Below, piece by piece: positions 11,267 to 22,827 of a stretch of 64,000 nt of DNA. The notes beneath the pieces were generated by a model. It did not search any database. It was given only the letters and a program-made list of their open reading frames with translations, and was not told the origin of the DNA. The DNA is from Corythucha ciliata (Eukaryota; Arthropoda; Insecta; Hemiptera; Tingidae), in NCBI GenBank assembly GCA_038030265.1, contig CM075943.1, positions 10,726,001 through 10,790,000 of the forward strand. The letters are read 5' to 3'. How positions within the stretch are numbered: the stretch's first letter is position 1; each line of letters starts with the position of its first letter. The translations under genes were made by a program, and so were the position numbers.

Positions 11267-12026
11267 AAAGGTTCTCTAACAACACTAGCTAAAGCGCAAA
11301 ATGATGATGATGAACTTCGTGACCTCCTCAAAACCAACGATTCGTCCCTTCACCTCTAAAACGTTGACTTCCCCGGGTCCGATTTTACTCTTGTTTGCGA
11401 CACGTCAACATCAACTCTTCGACCCTTCGTACCTACTCCACTTCGACGCCGCATTTTCGACTCTCTCCATAATTTGAGTCATCCCGGCATCAAAGCAACT
11501 ACCCGGCTCATTTCACAACGCTTTGTGTGGCCTCGAATCCGTCAAGATTGCCGAGCGTGGTCACGGGCGTGTATTTCTTGCCAACGCGCCAAAATAACTC
11601 GCGACGTACACTCTCCACCTGGCAACTTTCCTACACCCACGTCGCGTTTTCAACACATCCACGTCGACCTCATCGGACCACTTCCCCCCCGTCGGACGGT
11701 ATCGTTATTGTCTAACTGTGATCGACAGATTCACGCGATGGCCCGAAGTTTGGCCACTCGAAGACAGCTCCGCACCCACCGCCGCAAATGCTCTCGTCAA
11801 CTGTTGGTTTTCCCGATTCGGCACACCGTCCCGAATCACGACTGACCAGGGCGGACAGTTTGAATCCGCGTTATTCCCATCTCTCGCATCAACCTTCGGT
11901 TTTGAACGCTTCCGGACCACTAGTTATCATCCCTGCGCCAACAGTCTAGTCGAAACTTTTCATCGCCATTTAAAAGCGTCACTCACGTGTCACCCGACTA
12001 TGAACTGGCTACAAGCTCTACCAGGT
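11267..12026 (+). pseudogene. Gypsy (Ty3) integrase fragment
   Basis: The frame starts in the RNase H-integrase linker (LAKAQNDDDELRDLL), passes an in-frame stop near 11357, then shows the HHCC zinc site (LHNLSHPG ... CISCQ) and the integrase core. D is in HVDLIGPLPP, the second D in TTDQGGQFES and E in SLVETFHRHLK. A frameshift in a C run at about 11685 moves the core into another frame (11718-12053). The homology stops at about 12026, where a minus-strand LINE 3' end begins, so this fragment was cut by that insertion or by a rearrangement. It is related to, but clearly diverged from, the complete Gypsy at 21865-26061. Confidence 0.8.
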
Positions 12027-12643
12027 TTGTGCCTTCTTCCGGCTCTGGCTTGATGCCTTTTCAGGCACATGACCAGAATGTGTCGGAGTGCACGACCCGG
12101 AAGTGACCCTGCACGTGCAATTCCTGGTTATTCTCGTCTCACTCCCCGTCAGCCGTGCCAGCTGGTCAAAGCTGACACGTTACCGGTGTGGACCGCTTGG
12201 CGGTGGGGAGTTTTACTGGTGCAGTGTGAGACGAGGAGTGTTACCTGACATAACTTATTACGCGATGTTACCGGTGAACAGTTACGCGAGACACGCGCGG
12301 CGGGAGAAGGTGATTAAGTCGCGGCGGGAGGGTGTGGACGCGGTGTTGAAGGCGTCTGGTCGTCAGTGCTCTGGGTATCCTCGTCAGAGGGAGCAGCAGC
12401 GTTTGATGAGGCTGGCGGCTGGAAGTGTCGCGGTGGTCGTGCGATGGCAGCTGACGTACCACGTATTCGACTCCATGCGTTGGCAAATGCCATGAACCGG
12501 CGCGCTGCGGCACGGGTGTTGACGAGGGTATGTGGTGCATGTGATATTCTCCAGCGTGCGCGAATCTCGGCGTATATTGGACAGCTCCAGATGACATGTG
12601 CTGCATCCTCCTCAACTCGTTGGCCACAGGGGCAGAGCGGGTC
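12027..12643 (-). mobile_element. LINE 3' end (3' UTR plus ORF2 tail), runs into gap
   Basis: On the minus strand the sequence ends with GAAGAAGGCAC at about 12027, which is also the end of a second copy at 44594-44755. The two share about 160 bp of 3' untranslated sequence, as expected for LINE copies that share the 3' end but are truncated to different lengths at the 5' side. GC-rich. The 5' side vanishes into the N gap. Confidence 0.7.
12314..12643 (-). CDS. C-terminus of LINE ORF2 (CCHC zinc-knuckle region), partial
   Basis: A minus-strand frame of 109 codons, open from the gap edge to TAA at 12314-12316. It begins DPLCPCGQRVEEDAAHVIWS followed by C, a C-x-C ... H ... C arrangement that is the C-terminal nucleic-acid-binding knuckle of R1-like and related non-LTR retrotransposon ORF2 proteins. 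The remaining tail is rich in A, R and P. Reverse transcriptase and endonuclease would lie inside the gap, if present at all. Confidence 0.7.
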   Translation of the reverse strand, partial: DPLCPCGQRVEEDAAHVIWSCPIYAEIRARWRISHAPHTLVNTRAAARRFMAFANAWSRIRGTSAAIARPPRHFQPPASSNAAAPSDEDTQSTDDQTPSTPRPHPPAAT

Positions 12644-13143
12644 NNNNNNNNNNNNNNNNNNNNNNNNNNNNNNNNNNNNNNNNNNNNNNNNNNNNNNNNN
12701 NNNNNNNNNNNNNNNNNNNNNNNNNNNNNNNNNNNNNNNNNNNNNNNNNNNNNNNNNNNNNNNNNNNNNNNNNNNNNNNNNNNNNNNNNNNNNNNNNNNN
12801 NNNNNNNNNNNNNNNNNNNNNNNNNNNNNNNNNNNNNNNNNNNNNNNNNNNNNNNNNNNNNNNNNNNNNNNNNNNNNNNNNNNNNNNNNNNNNNNNNNNN
12901 NNNNNNNNNNNNNNNNNNNNNNNNNNNNNNNNNNNNNNNNNNNNNNNNNNNNNNNNNNNNNNNNNNNNNNNNNNNNNNNNNNNNNNNNNNNNNNNNNNNN
13001 NNNNNNNNNNNNNNNNNNNNNNNNNNNNNNNNNNNNNNNNNNNNNNNNNNNNNNNNNNNNNNNNNNNNNNNNNNNNNNNNNNNNNNNNNNNNNNNNNNNN
13101 NNNNNNNNNNNNNNNNNNNNNNNNNNNNNNNNNNNNNNNNNNN
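12644..13143. other. Assembly gap, 500 N
   Basis: Exactly 500 undetermined bases, a conventional scaffold-gap length, so the true distance is unknown. Open frames drawn across it have no meaning. Confidence 0.99.
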
Positions 13144-15299
13144 TACTGTATTCCTTCGAAATCTGAGGTGTCCAAAGTTTCCAGATTTCCTTGCTAAGTG
13201 CGAGCTGCTATTGTCGATTTTATGGCTAAAATTTGAGATTTATATAGGTTTGCTACGGCTACAAGCAAGTACTCGTCGGTCCTTTTGCTACACAAAGTGA
13301 AAATAATTAGCAACATTCGCCCTTTTATTGCCGGTGTCTTCTCACCAGATAATGAAAATGACGAAATGCTCTAAACATGTTCCTCGCGTTACAGCTCTGC
13401 GCCTGTCCTGAATTTATGTCCGTACAAAAATGCCTCCCCCTCCCTCGCCTTCAGCCCATGCTTCCAAATGTACTTGACAGCCTTGATGCGTTTAATGTAG
13501 TCGTTGTTACAGGGTTTTCGTCAACCTCAATATCCGGTGTGTCAGGTTTTTTTACCAGAACCCCCCTCTCCAGGTAGAGGCTTCTTGAAAAAAGTTTAGC
13601 GAGTGTCAAAGTATTTTGTCACTCTTGGGAAAACGTGTGTTTTCTTTTTCTTTTAACAAGAATTAAATGGTGGGAACTTTAGTGGAGGACACCATTCCAA
13701 GTATTGTAAACTCGGAAAAACATTCATTTAATTGTCATTCGATTGTTTCAGTCAGGATATGTATAGTTATAGGACACGAGAGGGAGGGTTGAGAGGGAAC
13801 CTTTCCTGTGTGCGAAGGATTTTCTCGGGACCGCGTACATGCATTTAACGAGATATTCGAGGCCGAGTCATTTAAAGAGCCGTGATGGGGCGGGTGAGTG
13901 TGTTATTTTTTGGTTCGATGCCCCCCCCCCCTGTTCATCCATCAACCGTCGATTTGGAACTTTTCCCACAGACTCTGAACTGTCAGTGTGGAGATATGAG
14001 TTAAACGATAACCTTTTCGAGTTCGAGCACCCCCCCCCCCTCATCACCATAGTACCATTAAAAGAAGGGAAACCGAAAACTTATTGCTTATACAATGGCC
14101 AATGGGACTTAATTAGTTCGATGAGTAACGGCGGGGGCTCTTCCTCTTATAAAAAAAAGTTCACCCCGAACGCACCAAGTTTATCGTTTTATCTTTAAAA
14201 GAAGTTCTCATTAACCCAACGACAAAAAAATAAAGGAACTAATGACCTGCCTCTGTAGATATGAATTCAAAGGGACAGGAACCCCCCCCCCCCTACCACT
14301 GTTAGCCCTAAGGATCCTTTTGGATATTGTCCACTTAATCGTGTGTGTTTTTTTTTAACCGTCAACAATATCATTTAAGAAGATACACAGACCACCCCTA
14401 AGGGTGTTTTATTTCTATTTTGTGAGGAGAAAATTGCGGGGTATTTGACGGTGTTTTAACTCGATGTTTCAACCCGACAATATCACGCGACAAAACTGTT
14501 TTTTTATTATTTACAAAGCAATAAAAACGCCTATTTCTTTTAAAGAGGGTTCCCATGCAGGCGCTTATCCGATAGAGGATCTTGCCAGTGGCCGGCAGTC
14601 CAGGGCACCAGGGGAGAAAATAACACGCTTGTTATCTAAAAACCGTTTAAGAGCTCCTGTTGACTCTTTGTGTTATTTCCTGATATAGGTGTGATGGTTA
14701 ACGACTTGAAATACGTGAAGTGCTATAAAAGATCCGCATCGAACCCATTAGTTAAGGGAGAATGGAATCCGCCGTTTGAGGAAAATTCGTGCGAAACCGG
14801 AAACGGGCCACCACATCATTTCGGTTAAATTACTAGTTTCGGAGCCAAGTAGACGAAAAAAGGAGCAAAATTGCAAGTTTCAGAGCCGAGGAAGGGAACT
14901 CTTATGGACTTGTTTATTTCAACGGTGCACTCCCGCACCATTCACCCCAAAAACGGCCACGTTCGTCGAGAACGTCCATCCACCCGCGCTTCCGACTCTC
15001 TGGAGGTCTCATGAACTCAGCGAAAAGCGGCAGATGACCTGGCGACTAAAATACGCTCTTCTTCAGCCTACCGCCTGCTGTAAAAGGAGATGGACGTGAC
15101 GAAGGCAAAAGAAGTGACTCGTCCCTCGTAGCTCAACGGCCCTTGCGAGAGGCAGCTTCGCTTTTACTGCCTCACAGATAGTGTCGGCGACATTTGTGTG
15201 GCCGACATTTTCTGCACACCAACATTTACAGTTTTCCTGTATTTCACACGTTTATAACTTGTCCAGGTTGTTGGCTCACTTTAAACAGCAATATGGGGC
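13144..15299. other. Non-coding, several poly-C runs, nothing recognised
   Basis: No frame here shows a known domain. Homopolymer C runs occur at about 13921, 14031 and 14281. A box-A-like TAGCTCAACGG at 15129 lacks a matching box B, so no tRNA or SINE is called. Confidence 0.5.
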
Positions 15300-15735
15300 T
15301 TGATGTTTTCAAAAACAAAATGTCGCCCTAATGCGGATTATTAGGAACTCGCCGAACCCAATTTTGTAGGGTTTTGCTTACTCAAAAAATCAATGTCTCA
15401 GGATTGGCACCCCAAGGAGCCAAATTTGCGGGGTTCCCCCATTCAAAACAAGCTATTTCATGGATTCTGGACGTGCCAAAAGCGTTTCTGGGGATTGGAG
15501 TCCTAATTTGGCGGGATTGACAAACATAGAATCCAATTTCACTGTTTTGCCTAATTCAAGAACTTAATTTCGCTGTTAGGGTTCCTTGAACAAAGCAATT
15601 CCATTGGTTTGACCGTTTCAAAACACAAGTTTCGTGGATCTGGCAAATCAGAAACCAATTTCGTGGGGCCTTCTCTATAAAAAAGGCAAATGATTTCACA
15701 CCTTTGAAGTCAAAATTTCCGGGGGGGGGGGGTAC
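15300..15735. repeat. Degenerate short-period array (AAATTTCG-GGGTT type, inverse orientation)
   Basis: Units of about 30-40 bp repeat the pattern 'caatttcgtggg ... cattcaaaac'. It is the reverse of the pattern 'ccgtgaaattgg ... tttgaaagagcc' seen at 50390-50820 and 51180-51880. It ends in a G run at about 15721. Confidence 0.6.
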
Positions 15736-16208
15736 TGCAGTGAGATATAAACCGTGTCGCCTAATAGTCCTGTCTTGTCTAGGATCCTTTTCTTCTCACC
15801 TTTATTATTCCTCACTTTACGTGTGTGCCACCCTGGGGTTTCTCTTTCTTTGATTTGACTTGAGCCTGCATCCAGCCTCAAACCGTTCATTATAGCAACG
15901 CCTTTTAGCTCCCTTATTACACGAAACGCGTTATAGGTGTCTTAAACGGTTGTTCGTTAAAAGAATTTGGAGAGCGCGGTTCAACGCACGAGTTCGTGTT
16001 CGAATGAAGATGAAAATGTATAGATATCGTAATAATTACTTTCGTGATTTAAAAAACTAAATGACCCTGTGACTCGGACAAAGTAACGGGCGCTTTAACT
16101 CTCGAGTGCGCTCGTCCGAGGTGTTAAAATCGGGGGACATTCTTTTGAATGAGAAATATTGTTATACGCGCGCTTTACTCACAATTTACATTCATGAATT
16201 GCGTAAAA

Positions 16209-17150
16209 CGGGCACAAAAACGCGCTACTTGCCAAGTTCCGAGCCGCTGCTCGCCGAACTCGTAGTAAGTGTGTATGGATACTCGCTACTCGCCAAGTAT
16301 CGAATATTCTTACTCGGGAATGCTCCAGTTCTTTCCGATGTGCAAGTACCGAGCCAAGTAGTAGTTTTCTTTCCGTTGATTTTTCCGTATCCCTTTTACA
16401 CATAACGAGTTCCCTATCGTGATAATAGGTTGTGCAAGATTATCGACGGTTAAAAATGTAGTAATTTCGTAGTTTTCTTTATCCATCTGCATTATCAAAA
16501 TAGAATAATGGACCAAATCAAAAGGGTTGTGTTAAGCTGAGGAGATTGGTGCGGCGTTTCCACAAATCGGATCAAATAAGCTTTCTAATGACCCGTCAAT
16601 GTATTAAATTAGTTGACAGTAACGCCCTAAAACATAGCCTGGATCTCCGAAAATCGTGCTGTTCAGAGGGAAATTGTACCGAGGTTACGGTCCAGTCTCC
16701 GTTTCAAACTCAGAACCTCGGGCAGGAAGAGCTATTTGGTCCTGGTCTCACCACCCCGGCCAGAACTCCGGCAACATGCAGCTGATGAGACCAGGATCTA
16801 GTAGGTGGTAGCTTTGGTAGCTGATGGTCTGAACGGTCGAAAAGGAGACTGGACCCTCCAGTGGTTCTAACCCCAACGTCGTCTTACCGCTACCACACCA
16901 TCACCTGAGTGGAGCCTCTCCAATTTTATCGGTAAAACTCTCTGTTATTGGTTGCAGTTGTTTGATAATAAGTGGAGAACCACGTTAAGAGAGGGAAAAA
17001 GCGGGCTTATGGCCTCCCACCACTCATGCACATTCTTTCGCCGATTCGACCATAGTCACTTATTTCAACGAGCTGCTTGCACGAATTTTCATCGTTTCCA
17101 AGGAGACTATCGTACTTGGCAAGTAGCGCATGCGTGTGCCCAGCTTATTA
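16209..17150. mobile_element. DNA element with CTTGCCAAGTA ends
   Basis: The left end reads GGGCAC..., GCTACTTGCCAAGT; the right end is its inverse, ACTTGGCAAGTAGCGCATGC then GTGTGCCC. Inner copies of the motif (GCTACTCGCCAAGTATCGAA at about 16280) lie near the left end. The right 100 bp is closely related, in inverse orientation, to 54040-54135, so this is a repeat family. No transposase is seen. Ends are approximate, since no clean target duplication was found. Confidence 0.55.
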
Positions 17151-17580
17151 ATACGCTCAAACGCGGTCCTGGGGGCCTGTTCTATAACTTCTAACTATCA
17201 CTATCACCATCTCTTTCCACCCGTCCTCCCCATTAACATGTGATTTAATTCAGGGTGGACGGATGGAAAAGGATAATTCCTAGGAACATTGAAATCTTAG
17301 GCGGCGTTCACACTAGACGATATGAAAGCAACGCGATAGAAAAGCAATATATCGCGCAACATGTCGGACTGTTACTACGTTTATACAAGCGATACCAAAG
17401 CGGTATTTTTCTGTTTTCGCCATGAGCTGCTCGTCGGAGGAAGAGGTTCTCATTTCGTACTTGAAATAGAAAAAAAAAAAAAAACAATTTGGGTACTTTG
17501 AGCTGAGGATGCTGGCTTCCGCCATGGACCGAAACCGGACAGGGAAGAGAACCCTGCCCGGGTTGCCCGAGTAGGGAACC

Positions 17581-19388
17581 CTACTCAAGCATGGCCGGTC
17601 CCAGCCCTCTTCGCTCCAGCCAGGAGCGGGAGAAGGCCAGGAGGCGGCCATACGCCCGCCGGTCTCGGACAAGAGCCGAGTCTTCCGGTGGGCCTACACT
17701 CCCCCATGTCGCCCGCCGCAGATCCCCGTGGGGGCTGCAGCGACGAAGCACATGGTCGGCGGTCTCCTCCTCGACACCACAAGGGCATGTTGGAGAGTCC
17801 CGCCGCCGGAAGAACCACAACTTGGCGTTAAACGAGCCGTGTCCAGTCAGGATTTGCATGGCAGCGTGCTCAAGGGTGAACCACTTGGCCGCTGCCAGTC
17901 TCGTCCGAACGTCGGGCACGAACCCGAATGTACTCCTACCCGTTGAACTGTAAGTCCAACGCGCCTGCCAAGCCTCAATGACTAGGTCGTCAAGGAGGCG
18001 GAGGCCCCATGCGGCCCCCCCACTCCTCGGCCAAGAGACCGAGGCGCTCTGCCCAATCTTCACGGCACCGTACCCAGTCCAAGTTTCCCTGAACCAGGCG
18101 GCGCCTGTGAACCCATGCGTCGAGCAGGAGGTCCGCAGGAGGTATCCCCGCCAGCACCTGAAGCGCGTCGGAACTGACAGTCCGGTACGCCATGGTCACC
18201 CTTACCAAGGCCTGCCGCTGCAAGCTGAGGACCTTCGCCCTCTGAGCTTTCGTGGGCCGGTGCCACCACCACGTTGCACCGTACAGCAGGGTAGGTAAGA
18301 ATACCGCCCTGAAGTAACGAGCTCGGCAGTGGAAGTTCGTGCCCCATACGTTTCCCCCCACCGACCTAAAGAGGGCAAAGGTCCTCTCTAGCTTCCCCTA
18401 GCTAGCTAGCTTCTAGCCGTTCCCCCACAAGGCGTGATCCCCGTTGGCGCACCACCAGGGAGCTACCCTGCGAGAGACGACCCCGCATTAGGACCATTTG
18501 GGTCTTCGGCACAGCGAGAGCCAGTTTGACCGCCCCGCACCATTCGTCCACAACCCGCAACAGCCGATCGATCTCCTGACCGGCCTCGTCCCGGGAGCGC
18601 GCCGCGACAACAACCACAAGGTTGTCCACGTACGCCACTCCCTCGAAACCCTCCCCTTGCAAAAGCCACAAAAGGGCGGCAAAGAGAAGGTTCCACAAAG
18701 CAGCCGAGAGAACCGACCCCTGCGGGCAACCTCTGGTGAGAGGCTACCGCACCTCCTCACTACCGTAGCGCAGAGCCGCACCTCCCTCGACTCGAAGTAC
18801 GAGGCAATCACCCTAAAGATGTCGTTTGGGACACCAGGATCTCGCAGCGCCATCAAGACCCCCGGCCACGACACTGTGTCGAAGGCCCCCTGCACATCCA
18901 GCAGGACCGCCACCTTGTACTTCCCGTAGGGGGCATCGACGAGGGACTGCACCGCGTCCAGTGCCGCGTCCGTCGAGCCCCCTCTTACCCCCCCCCCAAA
19001 CTGGCGCGGATGGAGCGCCTCCTTGATGAAGGGCTCCAACCGGTCAAGGAGGAGCCGCTCCAGGACCTTGCTCTCGCAAGGCAGGAGGCTAATCGGCCTA
19101 CAGCTACCGGGAGACGCCGGGTCGCGGTCGGGCGACTTCAGAAGAAGTATCACCACAGCGACCCGCCATCTCACCGGGGAAGTACCCCGCCACAAGACAT
19201 CGATTGTAGAGCCCCAAAAAAGACTCCACCGCCGAGTCCGGGAGATGCTTAAGCATCTCAGGGCACACCCCGGGGTGAACCCCGGAGCCCTGCCCGACGC
19301 CAACCCACCAAGGGCGTCCCGAAGCTCCTCCTCCGTGAAGAGCCCACTGCCTGCCGTTTGTGGGACCACTGCCGCTTCCGCTCTGCTG
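17581..19388 (-). pseudogene. R1-like LINE ORF2: reverse transcriptase to zinc knuckle, frameshifted
   Basis: On the minus strand four overlapping frames together give a non-LTR reverse transcriptase. The first (19388 to about 18690) has PISLLPCESKVLERLLLDRL, the GGSTDAALDAV helix and box A, QGAFDTVSW. The next (18698-18402) holds the active-site region, but the expected YADD reads YVDN, a lost catalytic pair. The following frame (18361-17990) is the thumb/connection (LYGATWWW). The last (18063-17581) ends with the zinc knuckle CPCGVEEETADHVLRRC and a stop at 17581. The endonuclease part is missing: at about 19388 the protein homology gives way abruptly to a short-period array. The GC content is far above that of its neighbours. 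R1-clade assignment rests on the C-terminal knuckle and general layout. Confidence 0.8.
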
Positions 19389-19389
19389 G

Positions 19390-20840
19390 CTGAAATTGAG
19401 AAAAATAGCCCCAATTTACGTTGGTATACATCGCCAACAGTATTGCTGACAACATTGAGAAAAGCCGCTAGTTCACAGCTAAAGTTCAGAAAAAATTGCT
19501 AATTAACTGCAAAAATAGAGGAAAACGCTAATGCGATGTTGATGGAGATAACGCGCTAGTTCGCTGCTAAAATGGAGAGAAAGCTCTAAATCATGGCTAC
19601 AATATGACAACGACGCTAATTTGCTGCTAAACTTGAGAACAATAAGCGCTAATTCCTAGATATAAATGTGAGGACATTGCTAATTCGTACCGCTTTAAGC
19701 TGTGTGTTATTAGCATGCGTGTGTGCGCTAGTGTGAAAGCGCTAATTCGTGGAGAAATAATGAGAATTCGTGGCTAAATCGCTGCCAAAATTGCTAATTC
19801 ATCGCTATATGTAATCAACTTCTAAAATGAAAAAAAGCGGTAAATGGATGCTAAAATGGAAAAAAGCGCTAAATAGATGCTAAAATGAAAAAAAGCGCTA
19901 AATAGATGCTAAAAATGAAAAAAGCGATAAATAGGTTCTAAATTAAAAAAGCGCTAAATCGGTGCTAAAATGAAGAAAGTGCGCTAATTCACGGCTGAAA
20001 TTAAGAAAATACGTCGTCTCTATCTAATACGCTTCTAAAATGAATAAAAAGTGCTGTTTAACCTCGAAAATTGAAAAAAATCGCTAATCCGCAGCTAAAA
20101 TTGTGGGGGGGGGGAGCGCTAATTCACGGGACAAAATTGAGAAAAACTGTCCATTCAGTTTTGAAATTGACAAAACGCGAATTCGTTGGTATATATGTCA
20201 ATACATCGCCAAGTCGCGCCATCGCGCCTAAAATTGAGAAAAAGTCAGTTTTGACGTGACGTCGCCAGTTTTCAAGGCAGAGTCGTCTTTTTTTTGGCCT
20301 AAAAATCATCCGTTTTGGGAAAAACTTTACTGACAGCGTGACATTGTCAAGTTTTGAAGTAAAATATCCAATTTCGGGGGAATTCATATAGTCTTTGGTG
20401 TAAAATATTCATTTCTTTAAATGAAACAGACGTTGTTTGAGCTAAAATCGCCAGTTTTGCAGTGGCGGTGGGGGGGAGGGACACGTTCGGCGAAAAAATC
20501 GTACGTATATTGAGTAAAATCACTACGAGAGGGATAAAATGGGCAGTTTTTAATGCAGAGTGGTCCGTTTTGGTTAGATCATTAGTTGTTTTTTCCCCAG
20601 TTTCGGTTAAATCCACCGGTTTTAGGATGAAATCATCACTTTTGGGGTAAAGCTTTGGTTTTTAAAATAGCTAGTTGTGTAGTGTATTATTTACTTTAGG
20701 GGTAACACTTTGGCTTTGGCGTAAAATGAGTTTTAAAGTAAAATATATTCAGTTATAGAGTGAAACTCTTCAGTTTTGGGTTAAAAAACGTCAGTTTTGA
20801 GTTGAAAATCGTTAGTTTTTTATACATCTCTCAGACAAGA
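19390..20840. repeat. Degenerate array, GCTAATTCGCGGCTAAAATT type then TTTTGGGGTAAAAT type
   Basis: To about 20160 the unit is roughly 'cgctaattc-cggctaaaattgagaaaaa', with a period near 28-30 bp and strong drift. From about 20160 to 20840 it changes to 'cagttttg(g)gtaaaat'. This is one member of the array families described at 30057-32018. CAGTGGCGG at 20459 and CGCCCCTG ending at 21058 resemble hAT-type ends, but no target duplication could be matched. Confidence 0.7.
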
Positions 20841-21864
20841 CGTTTATGAAAAGTCAGACACCGGTGTAGGGGGGGGGGGTTTGTATTACGAACGACCCTT
20901 TTTGTGAAAAACTCAGTTCTTCCGGGGGAAGAATTTGACGATTTAACGCGCCTATGTCTGATTTATTGAAGTACCAGTTGATTTGCTGGGGTCTCTACTA
21001 GAACATCCGCGATCTTCTTTTGCCCACCCCTGGAATAAAACGGCTGGCTACGCCCCTGCCTGTAATAATCGCATAATGGGACGTGCGACTACATCATTTT
21101 AGCCTGTATGTCTATTATTGGGGCCATAAAACTGCACATTTCAGTCCAGAATTGAATTACGAGGCCAAAAAAGTGTATTTTAGCCTCATATAAACCAACT
21201 GGCAATGTTCTGTAATGAGTACTGACATTTTGAAGCACGCGGAATCTTTTATTCGACGCAAGCTAAAGGTCGTTGACGTATTGACGTCTTGGCCGCACAG
21301 ATTACTCAGTTCCTAATTCGACCAGGATTTGCTTTTTTTGTGTGTGTGTTTTTTTTTCTTTTTCGTTTATCCCCACCGTTTGAAACTCAAAGCCAGCTTC
21401 TTTATCTTTCCGTCAGATTTTAAAATTACTCCAACCCTCAAAGCATATTAATGAGTTACGACTCCTTCTCCATTGTTTTCTTTTCAACCCCCCACCCCCA
21501 CCCCTCCCCATCATCAGCTCGGGCCGATCGTAAATCCCTTCGTCGTCGGAAGAAAAATTCCAAAAGGTTTTTGAATGTAACAAAGCTCTCTTGTCCAGTA
21601 AGACTTTTCCGTCGTAAATCGCTCGAGCTTTCAGACGCGAGTAGTGACAGGGGAATGGTTTGGTGTTGGGGCAGGGGGGGGGGAGGAACCGTTCTAAATC
21701 GTCCCTGACATTTTATTTTTGCACATCCCTTTTTTATCTTTCTCTTTCTTGTGTTTATTTTATTTTTTTTAAGTCTTTTAAAGAGAGTAGGTGATTGCTT
21801 GATGTTTTCTCACGCCCGCCTCATTTTTCAAAATAAAAACTGGTGCTGACGAGTTTAATGAGTT
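20841..21864. other. Non-coding, hAT-like end at 21058, nothing else recognised
   Basis: Contains a G run at 20870, the possible element end GGCTGGCTACGCCCCTG ending at 21058, pyrimidine tracts at 21340-21360 and 21720-21770, and a G run at 21676. No coding sequence is supported. Confidence 0.4.
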
Positions 21865-21993
21865 TGTAGCATCCCCTTCATAATTGATTATTTTAATTAT
21901 AAAAAGAGCCCTGTTTTGTTATCAGTTGCTAAATATATTCTTTTTGGTGTTCCTATCTGATTCATGTAATTCGTAGCGTTTAACGAGCTTACA
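21865..21993 (+). repeat. 5' LTR of Gypsy element
   Basis: Starts TGTAGCATCC and ends GAGCTTACA, so it has the TG...CA boundaries. It is very short for a Gypsy LTR (129 bp). TATAAAAAG at about 21898 is a likely core promoter. No AATAAA is present. Confidence 0.95.
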
Positions 21994-21995
21994 TC

Positions 21996-22012
21996 TGGTG
22001 ACCCACGACTAC
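21996..22012 (+). promoter_or_regulatory. Gypsy primer-binding site
   Basis: TGGTGACCCACGACTAC begins 2 nt after the LTR. A TGG start fits complementarity to the CCA 3' end of a tRNA. I did not assign the tRNA species. Confidence 0.7.
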
Positions 22013-22025
22013 AACCACGCAAAAA

Positions 22026-22827
22026 ATGTCGATCCCGAACAACGAGCCTGTGGAACTTGCCGTCTCAGCTTCGCACCAAGTCGAGTCCGTTTCCGTCCGC
22101 AATACCTCCTTTCTGGCGCCGCAGACCCGATTTGTGGTTCGCGCAACTTGAAGCACAATTCGATCTCAATCGCATAACACGCGACGTCACTAAATATAAT
22201 TACGTAATCTCGTCTCTCGAGTCGGATTTTCTCGAACACATCAGCGACATAATTTCCAATCCACCAGTCAACAACAAGTACGACACAGTCAAAACTAAAT
22301 TGATTTCGACTTTCACCGACAGTGAACAACGGAAGCTGACAAAACTGCTCACTGAAACAGAGCTCGCCGACGATAAACCGTCACAGCTTTGGTCCAAGAT
22401 GAAAGAACTCGCATACAACCAACTCACAGACGAAGCTCTGAAAATTCTGTGGCTTCAGCGACTTCCAGTCCCAGTTCAGTCGATCCTCGCCGTTTGTTCA
22501 GAACCGCTTCCTAATTTAGCCAAGCTCGCGGACAAAATACTGGAAACACCGGACCAACGCCAAAACATATCTTCGATGTCTCGCCCTTCACAGAACTCAC
22601 GCTCGAACTCCGACCTTACACAAGTACTTGACGTAGTACAAGACCTTTCCAAACGTCTCGCTCGTCTCGAGCAAGGTCGCTCTACTTCTCCCCCTCGCAA
22701 TCGTCGGAACTCACCAAAACAACGCAGTCCCTCAGCTCAATCTTCCTCCTCTTTTTGTTTTTATCACGAAAAATTCGGTGAAAAAGCCAAGAAATGTCGT
22801 TCCCCTTGTTCTTTTCCAAAAAACTAA
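22026..22827 (+). CDS. gag: Gypsy Gag, with a probable 1-nt shift near its N-terminus
   Basis: Gag of the retrotransposon, the capsid protein. The ATG at 22026 opens with [11 protein letters not shown], but that frame leaves the Gag frame at about 22101 (context CCGCAATACC), where one base too many brings in the downstream frame [20 protein letters not shown]. From there the frame is open to TAA 22825-22827. The second frame has no ATG of its own near its beginning. WF-x-LEAQF and [15 protein letters not shown] are typical of arthropod Gypsy Gags. The C-terminal region is rich in S, R and P and has no zinc knuckle, only [14 protein letters not shown]. If the extra base is real, this copy cannot make normal Gag. 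Confidence 0.8.

Noticed and set aside
12366..13300. Long open frames of 187-266 codons over the N gap
   Set aside because: They consist mostly of undetermined bases; only the minus-strand LINE tail outside the gap is supported.
15129..15200. tRNA or tRNA-derived SINE (box-A-like TAGCTCAACGG)
   Set aside because: No box B at the proper distance and no cloverleaf arms could be drawn.
16741..16795. Inverted CCTGGTCTCA / TGAGACCAGG pair as a MITE
   Set aside because: Only 10 bp, 35-nt loop and no flanking duplication; likely chance or an internal hairpin of the surrounding element.
17591..19502. Plus-strand frames of 60-160 codons in the GC-rich block
   Set aside because: They are antisense shadows of the R1-like LINE on the minus strand and show no domains.
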